From Chitinivibrionia bacterium (GTDB lineage Bacteria; Krumholzibacteriota; Krumholzibacteriia; WVZY01): a stretch of DNA of 11,815 nt. Of the stretch, positions 1-5,245 are shown piece by piece. Every line of letters begins with the position of its first letter. The stretch's first letter is position 1. The position numbers and the translations under genes were made by a program. The stretch lies in assembly GCA_016208665.1 (NCBI GenBank), contig JACQXT010000156.1, positions 1 to 11,815 of the forward strand, written 5' to 3'. Under the pieces are notes generated by a model. It ran no database searches. It saw only the letters and a list, made by a program, of their open reading frames with translations, and had not been told where the DNA came from.

Positions 1-573
1 CCGGCAGTCGTCGTCTCGCTCGTCATGTCGCTTTCCTGGGTGGGCATCAACAGGAACCCGGCGAAGAGCGTTTCCCGCTTCGAAAACCTCCTGGCGTTCG
101 AGAAGGCAAGCGCCGCTCAGGGATATACGCAGCTCGCATTTTACCAAGCCAATCAGGGCAACATGCTCGCGGCGATCACGGCGTCCGAGAAGGCGTATTC
201 CCTGGACTCGAGCCCCGGCAACTTTCTCAACGCGAGCATATTCTATCTCTCATCGGAGGATACAGTGCGGGCGATCGAACTCCTCGATCGGAGCATCAAG
301 GATCATCCGGACGCCCACACAAACCGCCAGGCGCTCGTTTCCCTCCTGGATCAGACGGCTCGATTCGCCGATATGACGCGCGTATGCAAGGAAGGCATTC
401 AGCAGCAGCCGGACGAGCCGCAATACTATTACTTCCTCGGAAAAAGCTACCTCTACAGGGGAAATCTGAGAGAAGGACTGCTCGCGCTCAAGAAGTGCAA
501 GGACATGAGCCCGCCCGAGCCCATCCCCGCCTACATCGACTCGCTTCTCGCGCGGATCCGCAAGGTGAAATAG
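1..573 (+). CDS. TPR-repeat protein, C-terminal part (5' end outside window)
   Basis: The frame is open from base 1, so the gene begins left of the window; the ATG at 25 is probably internal. The 190 visible residues start with a hydrophobic stretch (residues 1-15, Pro-Ala-Val-Val-Val-Ser-Leu onward) that looks like the end of a membrane segment. About four tetratricopeptide-like units follow, near residues 41-70, 75-104, 106-138 and 143-171, with the usual Ala/Gly/Tyr spacing (for example GKSYLYRGNLREGLLALKK). The ending Leu-Ala-Arg-Ile-Arg-Lys-Val-Lys is basic, and the stop is TAG. TPR units normally form protein-protein docking surfaces; the partner and function are unknown. It could be the tail of a membrane glycosyltransferase or O-antigen-ligase-like protein with C-terminal TPRs, but the informative domain is outside the window. 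The gene converges on ggt with only 24 bp between the two stops. Confidence 0.8.
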   Translation, partial: PAVVVSLVMSLSWVGINRNPAKSVSRFENLLAFEKASAAQGYTQLAFYQANQGNMLAAITASEKAYSLDSSPGNFLNASIFYLSSEDTVRAIELLDRSIKDHPDAHTNRQALVSLLDQTARFADMTRVCKEGIQQQPDEPQYYYFLGKSYLYRGNLREGLLALKKCKDMSPPEPIPAYIDSLLARIRKVK

Positions 574-576
574 ACT

Positions 577-610
577 CGCGGGCGGCCGCTTACCCCATCA
601 ATACCCCGCG
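577..610. terminator. weak inverted repeat between convergent TPR gene and ggt
   Basis: CGCGGG at 577-582 is complementary to CCCGCG at 605-610. The 22-nt spacer contains the ggt stop. There is no clear T-tract on either strand. It sits where a bidirectional terminator would be expected for two converging genes, but the six-base stem and long loop make this only a weak candidate. Confidence 0.2.
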
Positions 611-2361
611 GCACAACCCGACCACCGCGGATCCGATACGGCGGTCAGGGAGTCCGCGCTAACCATGATCGCATGCACGTCGCACATCGGCTTGCGCACA
701 CGTATCTTATGTCCCATCGCCTCGAGCTCCCCGGCGACTGACGGCGCGAGCGCATCCGCCTCGACATAGATCGAGTCCGGCAGATACTGCTCGTGAAACC
801 GGGGCGCGCGCACGGCCTCCTCCAGGCTCATCCCGTAGTCCAGGACGTTCACGATGACCTGAAACACCGCCGTCGGTATGCGCGAACCTCCCGGCGTCCC
901 GAGCACCATGAAGAGCGAATCGTTCTCCAGCACCATCGCCGGCGTCATCGAGCTCAGCATTCTCTTCCCCGGCTCGATCGCGTTCGCTTCTCCCCCCACG
1001 AGGCCGTATTCGTTCGGGAATCCCGGCTTGATGCTGAAGTCGTCCATCTCGTTGTTCAGGAGGAACCCGGCGCCCGCGACCGTCACACCCGATCCGAAAC
1101 TCGTGTTGAGCGTGTACGTGTTGGCAACCGCGTTTCCCCACGCGTCGACGATCGAGAAATGAGTCGTCTCTTCCGGCTCCTGCCGGCCTCCGTAGGGTGC
1201 GCGCCCACGCGAGTCGCCGCCCCCGGGCGCGCCCGCAAACGAGAGCGGATCCAGGTCGAGCGTCCCCAGCGTGCCGGCGGGCAGCACCGTGTGCGGATCC
1301 ATGAGCCGCCTGAGCGCGCCCACGTATGCGGGGGCAGTCAGTTCTTTCCACGGCGTCGGATAAAAATCGCCGTCACCCATGTAGCGGGACCGCAGGAAGT
1401 ACGCGATCTTCTCCGCCTCGCTCATCATGTGCACCGCCTGAGCCGAATGAAATCCCCAGGCCCCGGGGCCGAGCGGCTCGATCAGTTGGAGAAGAATGGA
1501 GAGAATGAGGCCGCCCGATGACGGAGGCGGCGCGGTGACGACGGTGCGATCGCGATATCGGAACACGAGCGGTTCGCGAATGACCGCCTGGTAGTTGCGA
1601 AGGTCCTCCGCGGATATCAATCCGCCGCCCCGGGACATTTCATCAATGATGAGAGACGCCGTTTCCCCGCGGTAGAAGTCATCCGCGCCTTCGTCCCTGA
1701 TGCGCGCGAGCGTCCGAGCGAGATCCTTCTGGACGAAGAGATCCCCGTGCTTCCATTCCGTGCGAAGAAACACCGCCTTCGACGGTTCGAATGACTCCAG
1801 AAGTTCTCTTTCCTCCTGGAGGCTTTTGATGAAGGCGCGGCTCACCGGAAATCCATCGCCCGCCAGGCGGCGCGCGGGTTCAACGAGTTCGCGCCACGGA
1901 AGCGTGCCGTAAAGGCGATGCGCGAGCGAGAGGCCCGCAACGGTGCCCGGGACGCCGCACGATGCATGCCCGATGGCGCTCGCGTCCTCGATCACATCGC
2001 CTGTATCGTCGAGAAACATGTCGCGATGGGCCGCTATCGGCGCCTTCTCGCGGTAATCGATGAAGATGGCTTCGCCGCTCGCAAGACGAACAAGCATGAA
2101 TCCGCCGCCCCCGATGTTGCCGGCCCGCGGATAGGTGACGGCGAGCGCGAATGCGGTCGCGATCGCGGCGTCGACCGCGTTTCCGCCGCGGCGGAGGATT
2201 TCCAACCCAGCGGCGCTCGCGAACGTGTCGGCGCTCGCAATGGCGGCCGACCCCGCGCGCGCCGTCTTGTGCGAGTGCGCAGCGTGCGGTGCGAGGAGGA
2301 GCGCCGCCGAAAGAACGGCGCTCGCCCGCGCACATGTTCTTAATGCGGAAACGAATCGCAT
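598..2361 (-). CDS. ggt: gamma-glutamyltransferase (glutathione hydrolase), secreted
   Basis: A 587-residue N-terminal nucleophile hydrolase of the gamma-glutamyltransferase family, which cleaves the gamma-glutamyl bond of glutathione and related peptides. It normally acts in the periplasm after self-cleavage into two subunits. Residues 1-30 form a Sec signal peptide (basic start, then Ala/Leu-rich core, ending near AAHSH). The predicted nucleophile is Thr400 in EETTHFSIVD; cleavage before it would free the small subunit. Other family residues are present: Arg104 (DYREKAP), the Ser-Ser pair 470-471 (MLSSMTP) and the glycine pair 491-492 (GTPGGSRI). Length is normal. An ORF extension to 2448 is rejected because it runs back through a rho-independent terminator; the ATG at 2361 begins the signal peptide. 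No Shine-Dalgarno precedes it, and a TATAAT ends six bases upstream, so the mRNA is probably leaderless. It may link to thiol chemistry in the neighbouring arsR region, but that is speculation. Confidence 0.93.
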   Translation of the reverse strand: MRFVSALRTCARASAVLSAALLLAPHAAHSHKTARAGSAAIASADTFASAAGLEILRRGGNAVDAAIATAFALAVTYPRAGNIGGGGFMLVRLASGEAIFIDYREKAPIAAHRDMFLDDTGDVIEDASAIGHASCGVPGTVAGLSLAHRLYGTLPWRELVEPARRLAGDGFPVSRAFIKSLQEERELLESFEPSKAVFLRTEWKHGDLFVQKDLARTLARIRDEGADDFYRGETASLIIDEMSRGGGLISAEDLRNYQAVIREPLVFRYRDRTVVTAPPPSSGGLILSILLQLIEPLGPGAWGFHSAQAVHMMSEAEKIAYFLRSRYMGDGDFYPTPWKELTAPAYVGALRRLMDPHTVLPAGTLGTLDLDPLSFAGAPGGGDSRGRAPYGGRQEPEETTHFSIVDAWGNAVANTYTLNTSFGSGVTVAGAGFLLNNEMDDFSIKPGFPNEYGLVGGEANAIEPGKRMLSSMTPAMVLENDSLFMVLGTPGGSRIPTAVFQVIVNVLDYGMSLEEAVRAPRFHEQYLPDSIYVEADALAPSVAGELEAMGHKIRVRKPMCDVHAIMVSADSLTAVSDPRWSGCAAGY

Positions 2362-2367
2362 GCCGCC

Positions 2368-2395
2368 ATTATAGCCCGCAACAGGCCGGGGTGAA
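2368..2395 (-). promoter_or_regulatory. candidate sigma70-type promoter of ggt, leaderless start
   Basis: On the minus strand, TTCACC (2390-2395) is followed by 16 bp and a perfect TATAAT (2368-2373). Six bases (GGCGGC) separate the -10 box from the ggt ATG, which places the expected transcription start on or next to the A of the start codon. The -35 box matches the consensus at four of six positions. It lies just downstream of the terminator that ends the arsR/fmdB unit, which fits an independent ggt transcript. Confidence 0.5.
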
Positions 2396-2398
2396 CAC

Positions 2399-2431
2399 AA
2401 AAAGAGCCCGCGCAACGGTATGCGCAGGCTC
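2399..2431 (-). terminator. rho-independent terminator after fmdB
   Basis: Minus-strand hairpin with an 11-bp stem (GAGCCTGCGCA at 2421-2431 with TGCGCGGGCTC at 2404-2414, one T-G wobble), a 6-nt loop, then five T residues (2399-2403). This is a textbook intrinsic terminator. It closes the fmdB transcript and separates it from ggt. Confidence 0.88.
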
Positions 2432-2504
2432 GGAAGGCACCATTTCATCTTCTGCTCTTCGACTTATGATGCCCCATTCCTCACGATGAGTTCGACTTTT
2501 CGAC

Positions 2505-2521
2505 TCGCGGTCACGCCGCGA
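2505..2521 (-). promoter_or_regulatory. hairpin with CGUGA loop after fmdB, candidate SECIS
   Basis: Perfect 6-bp stem (TCGCGG 2516-2521 with CCGCGA 2505-2510) closing a five-base loop CGUGA (2511-2515). The loop begins 18 nt after the TGA that ends fmdB (2534-2536), inside the 16-37 nt window usually required for bacterial selenocysteine insertion elements, and has a G in its first two bases. The same loop occurs in the hairpin at 3220-3234 behind the other candidate Sec codon. A second bulged hairpin (GAGTCGA / TCG-A-ACTC) follows at about 2488-2506. The structure could instead only protect the 3' end of the message. Confidence 0.4.
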
Positions 2522-2533
2522 ACATTACACTCC

Positions 2534-2743
2534 TCAACTGAAACCCGTGGGACACGACGGTCCTGGTCCGGCCGGATTGCCGCACGATGGCAGCGCGCCC
2601 TTGCCCTGAGCGAACATGCTGAGAATCGCAGATGCTTCTCCGCCGCAATGCGGACACGCGATCGGATCGTTCCGTTCGGTTATCTTTCTCAATTCCGAAA
2701 ACACTATTTCGCATTTTGAGCACTTATACTCATACATCGGCAT
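2534..2743 (-). CDS. FmdB-family zinc-ribbon protein, possibly Sec-terminated
   Basis: A 69-residue protein beginning MPMYEYKCSKC, the hallmark of the FmdB (CxxC_CxxC) putative regulatory family. Cys8/Cys11 and Cys30/Cys33 (CPHCGG) form a probable zinc ribbon; the Gly/Pro-rich tail adds Cys54 and Cys64 (SCPTGFS). The family has no firmly established biochemical role. GAGGAG lies 4 nt before the chosen ATG and 10 nt before a second ATG at 2737; the first matches the family start. The 76-bp gap after arsR is AT-rich with no convincing promoter, so co-transcription with arsR is likely, ending at the terminator at 2399-2431. Oddity: the stop is TGA, followed by Gly and Val codons, then TAA at 2525-2527. 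A CGUGA-loop hairpin lies 18 nt after the TGA. If that TGA is selenocysteine, the CDS is 2525-2743 (72 residues, ending Ser-Sec-Gly-Val). I am sure of the family and unsure of the Sec ending. Confidence 0.88.
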   Translation of the reverse strand: MPMYEYKCSKCEIVFSELRKITERNDPIACPHCGGEASAILSMFAQGKGALPSCGNPAGPGPSCPTGFS

Positions 2744-2819
2744 AATTCTCCTCTTTTCACCTTATACTTACTATGTATTCTAATAAAAATCAAGAACAGT
2801 CTTTCGGAGCGCCCTGATT

Positions 2820-3182
2820 TTATGAAGCGCCCGATGCGCGGCGCTGAGACTCATAAGCGGCAAGCTCTTCCCAAGTATGGCCTTCCTCACACCGGCCTTG
2901 GCCGCACAGGAGCTCGAGAACCGGCACCGTGCGCTCGTCGGCCAGGGAAAAGGTGACTTCGAGCCCCTGGCGTTCGCTCCGTATCAATCCAATGCCGCGA
3001 AGCACCCGAAGGTGCTGCGCGATCGTCGACTGAGGGACGCCCAGGACTTCGGCCATATAGGTTTGTGTGCAGGGAGCCGCGCGAACTCCGCACAGGATCT
3101 CCAGGCGCAGGGGATGAGCCATCGCCTTCAGCATTCCCGCTGCGTTGCCGAAGAGATCCCGCGGCTCGTCGTGATCATTCAT
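2820..3182 (-). CDS. ArsR/SmtB-family metalloregulatory transcriptional repressor
   Basis: A 120-residue winged helix-turn-helix protein. The family core runs from LKAMAHPLRLEIL (residues 18-30) through the HTH (about 40-61, with recognition-helix sequence QSTIAQHLRVL) to the wing (IRSERQGLEVTFSL, 67-80). Such repressors usually sit on their own promoter and release it when metal, metalloid or thiol-oxidising ligands bind. Cysteines at 31, 38, 93 and 98 could form an inducer site; the Cys93-x4-Cys98 pair is in the C-terminal helix, where several family members bind ligands. I do not see the classical CVCDLC motif of ArsR itself, so the inducer cannot be assigned. GGAGG lies 6 nt before the ATG. 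The start overlaps the end of the read-through upstream ORF (ATGAATGA), implying translational coupling. Stop TAA. It is probably cotranscribed with the upstream mini-gene and fmdB. Confidence 0.9.
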   Translation of the reverse strand: MNDHDEPRDLFGNAAGMLKAMAHPLRLEILCGVRAAPCTQTYMAEVLGVPQSTIAQHLRVLRGIGLIRSERQGLEVTFSLADERTVPVLELLCGQGRCEEGHTWEELAAYESQRRASGAS

Positions 3183-3351
3183 TCTCTTCCTCCACGCTCG
3201 ACTGTTTGCCTGCGCCCTTATGCCTCACGGGCATGTCGCACTTGGCGGATGCTCAGGTAGGCACGCCGAGCTTGGGCAGAATCCACGTAACCAGAATGAG
3301 ATAGCCGCCAAAAATGCCGGCGAATACGAGAACGTCTTTTAGTGAGTCCAT
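3175..3351 (-). CDS. candidate selenoprotein: 58-residue single-span membrane protein
   Basis: ATG at 3351 follows AGGAG with a 5-nt spacing. Residues 1-32 read Met-Asp-Ser-Leu-Lys, then a hydrophobic segment (about 6-25, VLVFAGIFGGYLILVTWIL) and LPKLGVPT; codon 33 is TGA (3253-3255). Read as selenocysteine, translation continues UASAKCDMPVRHK and ends acidic (SSVEEENE), with its stop inside the arsR start. Sec33 and Cys38 would form a U-x4-C pair just outside the membrane. Support for read-through comes from the SECIS-like hairpin 23 nt after the TGA, the uninterrupted 25-codon tail, and the overlap with arsR that it creates. If TGA is a true stop, the product is a 32-residue hydrophobic peptide (3253-3351) and 70 nt would separate it from arsR. 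A redox or metalloid-handling role is inferred only from the thiol/selenol chemistry and the arsR neighbour. I do not assign a named family. Confidence 0.68.
3211..3240 (-). promoter_or_regulatory. candidate SECIS element behind in-frame TGA
   Basis: Minus-strand RNA: a lower stem UGCG/CGCA (3237-3240 with 3211-3214), an internal loop (AC opposite AAGGG), an upper stem AUGCC/GGCAU (3230-3234 with 3220-3224) and apical loop CGUGA (3225-3229). Twenty-three nucleotides separate the TGA from the apical loop. This meets the usual bacterial SECIS description: a short upper stem, a loop of 3-14 nt with a G in the first two positions, and a distance of 16-37 nt. The loop contains an adjacent G-U, as in the E. 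coli fdhF element. The element lies within the coding extension. Confidence 0.55.
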
Positions 3352-3370
3352 TGATACTCCTCTTTATTTT

Positions 3371-3386
3371 ATAATCCTATTATTAT
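3371..3386. promoter_or_regulatory. dyad at transcription start, candidate ArsR operator
   Basis: ATAAT (3371-3375), six bases, then ATTAT (3382-3386): a short perfect inverted repeat in an AT-rich stretch. It lies immediately downstream of the -10 box and covers the expected transcription start (near 3381), where an autoregulating ArsR-family repressor would bind. The half-site is short and AT-rich repeats arise easily by chance, so this is only a candidate. Confidence 0.35.
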
Positions 3387-3387
3387 G

Positions 3388-3416
3388 AATATATACTATC
3401 TCAGGCTTCGCGTCAA
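3388..3416 (-). promoter_or_regulatory. strong sigma70-type promoter for the mini-gene/arsR unit
   Basis: Minus strand: TTGACG (3411-3416, five of six consensus bases), exactly 17 bp, then TATATT (3388-3393, five of six). It would give a leader of about 30 nt before the ATG at 3351, containing the AGGAG ribosome binding site. It is the best promoter match I found by eye in the window. Confidence 0.7.
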
Positions 3417-3429
3417 CAGCATTCAAGGC

Positions 3430-3458
3430 AAAAAGAAAGGAGACCCCGCGGCCGCAGG
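3430..3458 (-). terminator. possible terminator after the GHL10-like gene
   Basis: Minus strand: CCTGC (3454-3458), loop GGCC, GCGGG (3445-3449, one T-G pair), then a pyrimidine run ending in TTTCTTTTT (3430-3438). The stem is only five pairs and the T-tract is offset by six bases, so it is weaker than the one at 2399-2431. It is well placed, just after the stop at 3481 and before the promoter at 3388-3416. Confidence 0.4.
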
Positions 3459-3480
3459 TAATCCATTTAATAACAGTAAG

Positions 3481-4671
3481 TTATTCGTCTGCAGGCTGAT
3501 CCTCAGTACCTTCCTCGGCTTCTTCTTCGGGCTCGCCAAAGAAGACCTGGCCCAGGAATCCGACCGAAAACGGATTATCGGCAAGCTGCTTATATGAGAA
3601 GAGCGAGTAGCCGGACACGCCTTCCTCGCGGAGCAATGAAACGGACCGCTCCAGGTATTGCGCGCGTCCGTCGAAAAGCGGAAGCCCCACCACGAACCGG
3701 TCGGTGCTCATGACATTCTTGAGATGTTGGATATGTCGCTGGAGCGGTTCCGGGCGGTAGCCGTAGGCCATGAGAACGGCAAAATCCACAAGACCGTTCT
3801 GCACCCAGCCGGCCCAGTCCTGCCCCTTCTGCCTGGCCTGGTCGAGGTCGGAAACGACGGCCGCCGAGAGCGTAAGACCGGGCACTGCCTGTCTGATGGC
3901 CGCAACGAGACTGTCGATCTGTTGTACTCTCCACTCTGCGAGTTGGGCATCGAGGCTCATCGCGCCCGTTTCGCCGATCACGTTCGTGATGCGGGGCCGG
4001 TCGTCCAGCAGCAGCAGAGGATCGACGCCGCAGCGAAGCGCAAAGTCCGTCCGTTCGTATTCGCCGTATCCGAAGAGTTTGCCGGGATATCGTATGTAAT
4101 CGAGATGCACTCCGTCGATTGGGTATTTGCCGGCCAAGTCTTCGATGACCGAGGCGGTGTATTCCCTCACCTCGCGCAGAGCCGGCGAGAGATAATACCC
4201 TTCAAATCCGCGTTCCGTCCAATACTCGACGGGGAACTCGTCCATGCGCCGCCCCCGGTCGTCGGTCAGAATCCAATCCGGGTGCAAGCGAATGACATGG
4301 TTCTCGGGGGGAGCGGCCCGCCCGTCCGACCAGACATACAGGATGTTTACCCATGCATGCACCTGGGCGAATATCACATGGAACCGCGCACGCACGGCGA
4401 TATCCACGAGCCTGTCTATTTCTTCCCTGGAAACGAAATCGTAGCGAACCACCCAGAGGGCGCGCAGCTCGTCATTCGGTTGGATGGGGGTCATCGCGAG
4501 CAGGTCGGAAACCGACCCCGCCTTGCCGCGAAACTGCTGGGCCCGGGATGAACAGGGTAAAATGCAGCAGAAAAGGATGGCGACGACGATCACGCGCTGC
4601 AGGCCGGAACCGGGCCCGCTACTTCGTTTCGTCTTTTTCGTTTTCGGCAGCCTTGCTCTCTGTGCTCTCAT
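3481..4671 (-). CDS. secreted GHL10 (DUF187)-type glycoside-hydrolase-like protein
   Basis: Numbered from an ATG at 4671 (396 residues). A basic N-terminus and hydrophobic core (about 27-41, VIVVAILFCCIL) form a signal peptide ending near CSSRAQQ. From about residue 67 (ELRALWVVRYDF) a TIM-barrel-like domain follows, with the GHL10 hallmark DGVHLDYIRYP at 186-196 and an earlier segment ALREVREYTASVIEDLAG. The last 18 residues are highly acidic. Relatives are proposed to act on cell-surface or peptidoglycan-derived glycans, but the substrate is unproven. Start choice is uncertain. ATG 4671 has GAGG six bases upstream and gives the signal peptide a positive charge, but overlaps rplQ by 53 bp. 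GTG at 4593 avoids overlap but has no ribosome binding site and leaves an uncharged signal peptide. It is probably read through from the alpha operon; a weak terminator follows. Confidence 0.85.
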   Translation of the reverse strand: MRAQRARLPKTKKTKRSSGPGSGLQRVIVVAILFCCILPCSSRAQQFRGKAGSVSDLLAMTPIQPNDELRALWVVRYDFVSREEIDRLVDIAVRARFHVIFAQVHAWVNILYVWSDGRAAPPENHVIRLHPDWILTDDRGRRMDEFPVEYWTERGFEGYYLSPALREVREYTASVIEDLAGKYPIDGVHLDYIRYPGKLFGYGEYERTDFALRCGVDPLLLLDDRPRITNVIGETGAMSLDAQLAEWRVQQIDSLVAAIRQAVPGLTLSAAVVSDLDQARQKGQDWAGWVQNGLVDFAVLMAYGYRPEPLQRHIQHLKNVMSTDRFVVGLPLFDGRAQYLERSVSLLREEGVSGYSLFSYKQLADNPFSVGFLGQVFFGEPEEEAEEGTEDQPADE

Positions 4672-5230
4672 CGGCTGCCTCTGCGTCCGTTCGAGCCTGC
4701 GCCTCATGTGCCGGTTCCGTTGCGGCGCCGGCGTCTGCGCGTGTTTCCTCTTCGACTTTCTTCTTGCGGGGTTTCCGCTCTTTCGGCTTGCTCGTGATCT
4801 CGGTGCCGACGAGTTCCAGCATGACCGTCCGCGCGCTGTCGCCCTGCCGCACGGCGAGCTTGAGAATCCTCGTGTATCCGCCGTTGCGATCGATGTACAG
4901 AGGGGCGAGATCGTTGAACAGCTTCTTGAGCACGGTTTTCTTCTGCACGAAACGAGCGGCATGGCGCCAGTGGGCGAGGGCGACTCCTTGCAGGCGCACG
5001 GCCTCCGGCTCATTGCCTGCGGCCTTCATTGTCTGCACGTCCTTGTGGGCCGTGTAGCCCCGCTTGGCTCTCGTTATCAGCCGCTCCGCGAAACGCCTCG
5101 CCTCTTTGGCCTTTGCATCGGTCGTGGTGATGCGTTCCTTGTCGAAGAGCGACGTCACCATATTGTTCAGCATGGCTTTCTTGTGGCTGCTCGTGCGATT
5201 CAATTTTCTATGATCCACTCGGTGTCTCAT
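4619..5230 (-). CDS. rplQ: 50S ribosomal protein L17, with long charged C-terminal tail
   Basis: Starts MRHRVDHRKLNRTSSHKKAM, the L17 signature, and carries the conserved LKKLFNDLAP and GGYTRILK segments (residues 101-125). L17 binds 23S rRNA near the peptide exit tunnel. The protein is 203 residues against roughly 120 in E. coli. The excess comes from about 20 residues inserted near 65-95 and a tail of about 60 residues (143-203), first Lys/Arg-rich and then Ala/Glu-rich, likely disordered. GAGGA lies 9 nt before the ATG, and the gap to rpoA is 15 nt, so it is co-translated in the alpha operon. Its 3' end probably overlaps the start of the secreted GHL10-like gene. Stop TAG. Confidence 0.97.
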   Translation of the reverse strand: MRHRVDHRKLNRTSSHKKAMLNNMVTSLFDKERITTTDAKAKEARRFAERLITRAKRGYTAHKDVQTMKAAGNEPEAVRLQGVALAHWRHAARFVQKKTVLKKLFNDLAPLYIDRNGGYTRILKLAVRQGDSARTVMLELVGTEITSKPKERKPRKKKVEEETRADAGAATEPAHEAQARTDAEAADESTESKAAENEKDETK

Positions 5231-5245
5231 GTTACATCTTCCTCG

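Noticed and set aside
2362..2448. Extending ggt by 29 residues to an ATG at 2448
   Set aside because: The extension runs through an 11-bp terminator hairpin with T-tract and a TATAAT box, has no signal-peptide character, and the ATG at 2361 begins a normal signal peptide.
2467..2535. Short minus-strand frame after fmdB reading EECNVRGVTASRKVELIVRNGAS
   Set aside because: It has no proper start with a ribosome site and overlaps the hairpin; it is more likely 3' untranslated RNA, though its coding-like look was noted.
3385..3597. 70-codon plus-strand ORF starting in the promoter region of the arsR unit
   Set aside because: It crosses the promoter and the end of the GHL10-like gene on the other strand, lacks a good ribosome binding site, and is not similar to anything I recognise.
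3658..4551. 297-codon plus-strand frame opposite the GHL10-like gene
   Set aside because: Antisense shadow of a gene with recognisable domain motifs and a signal peptide.
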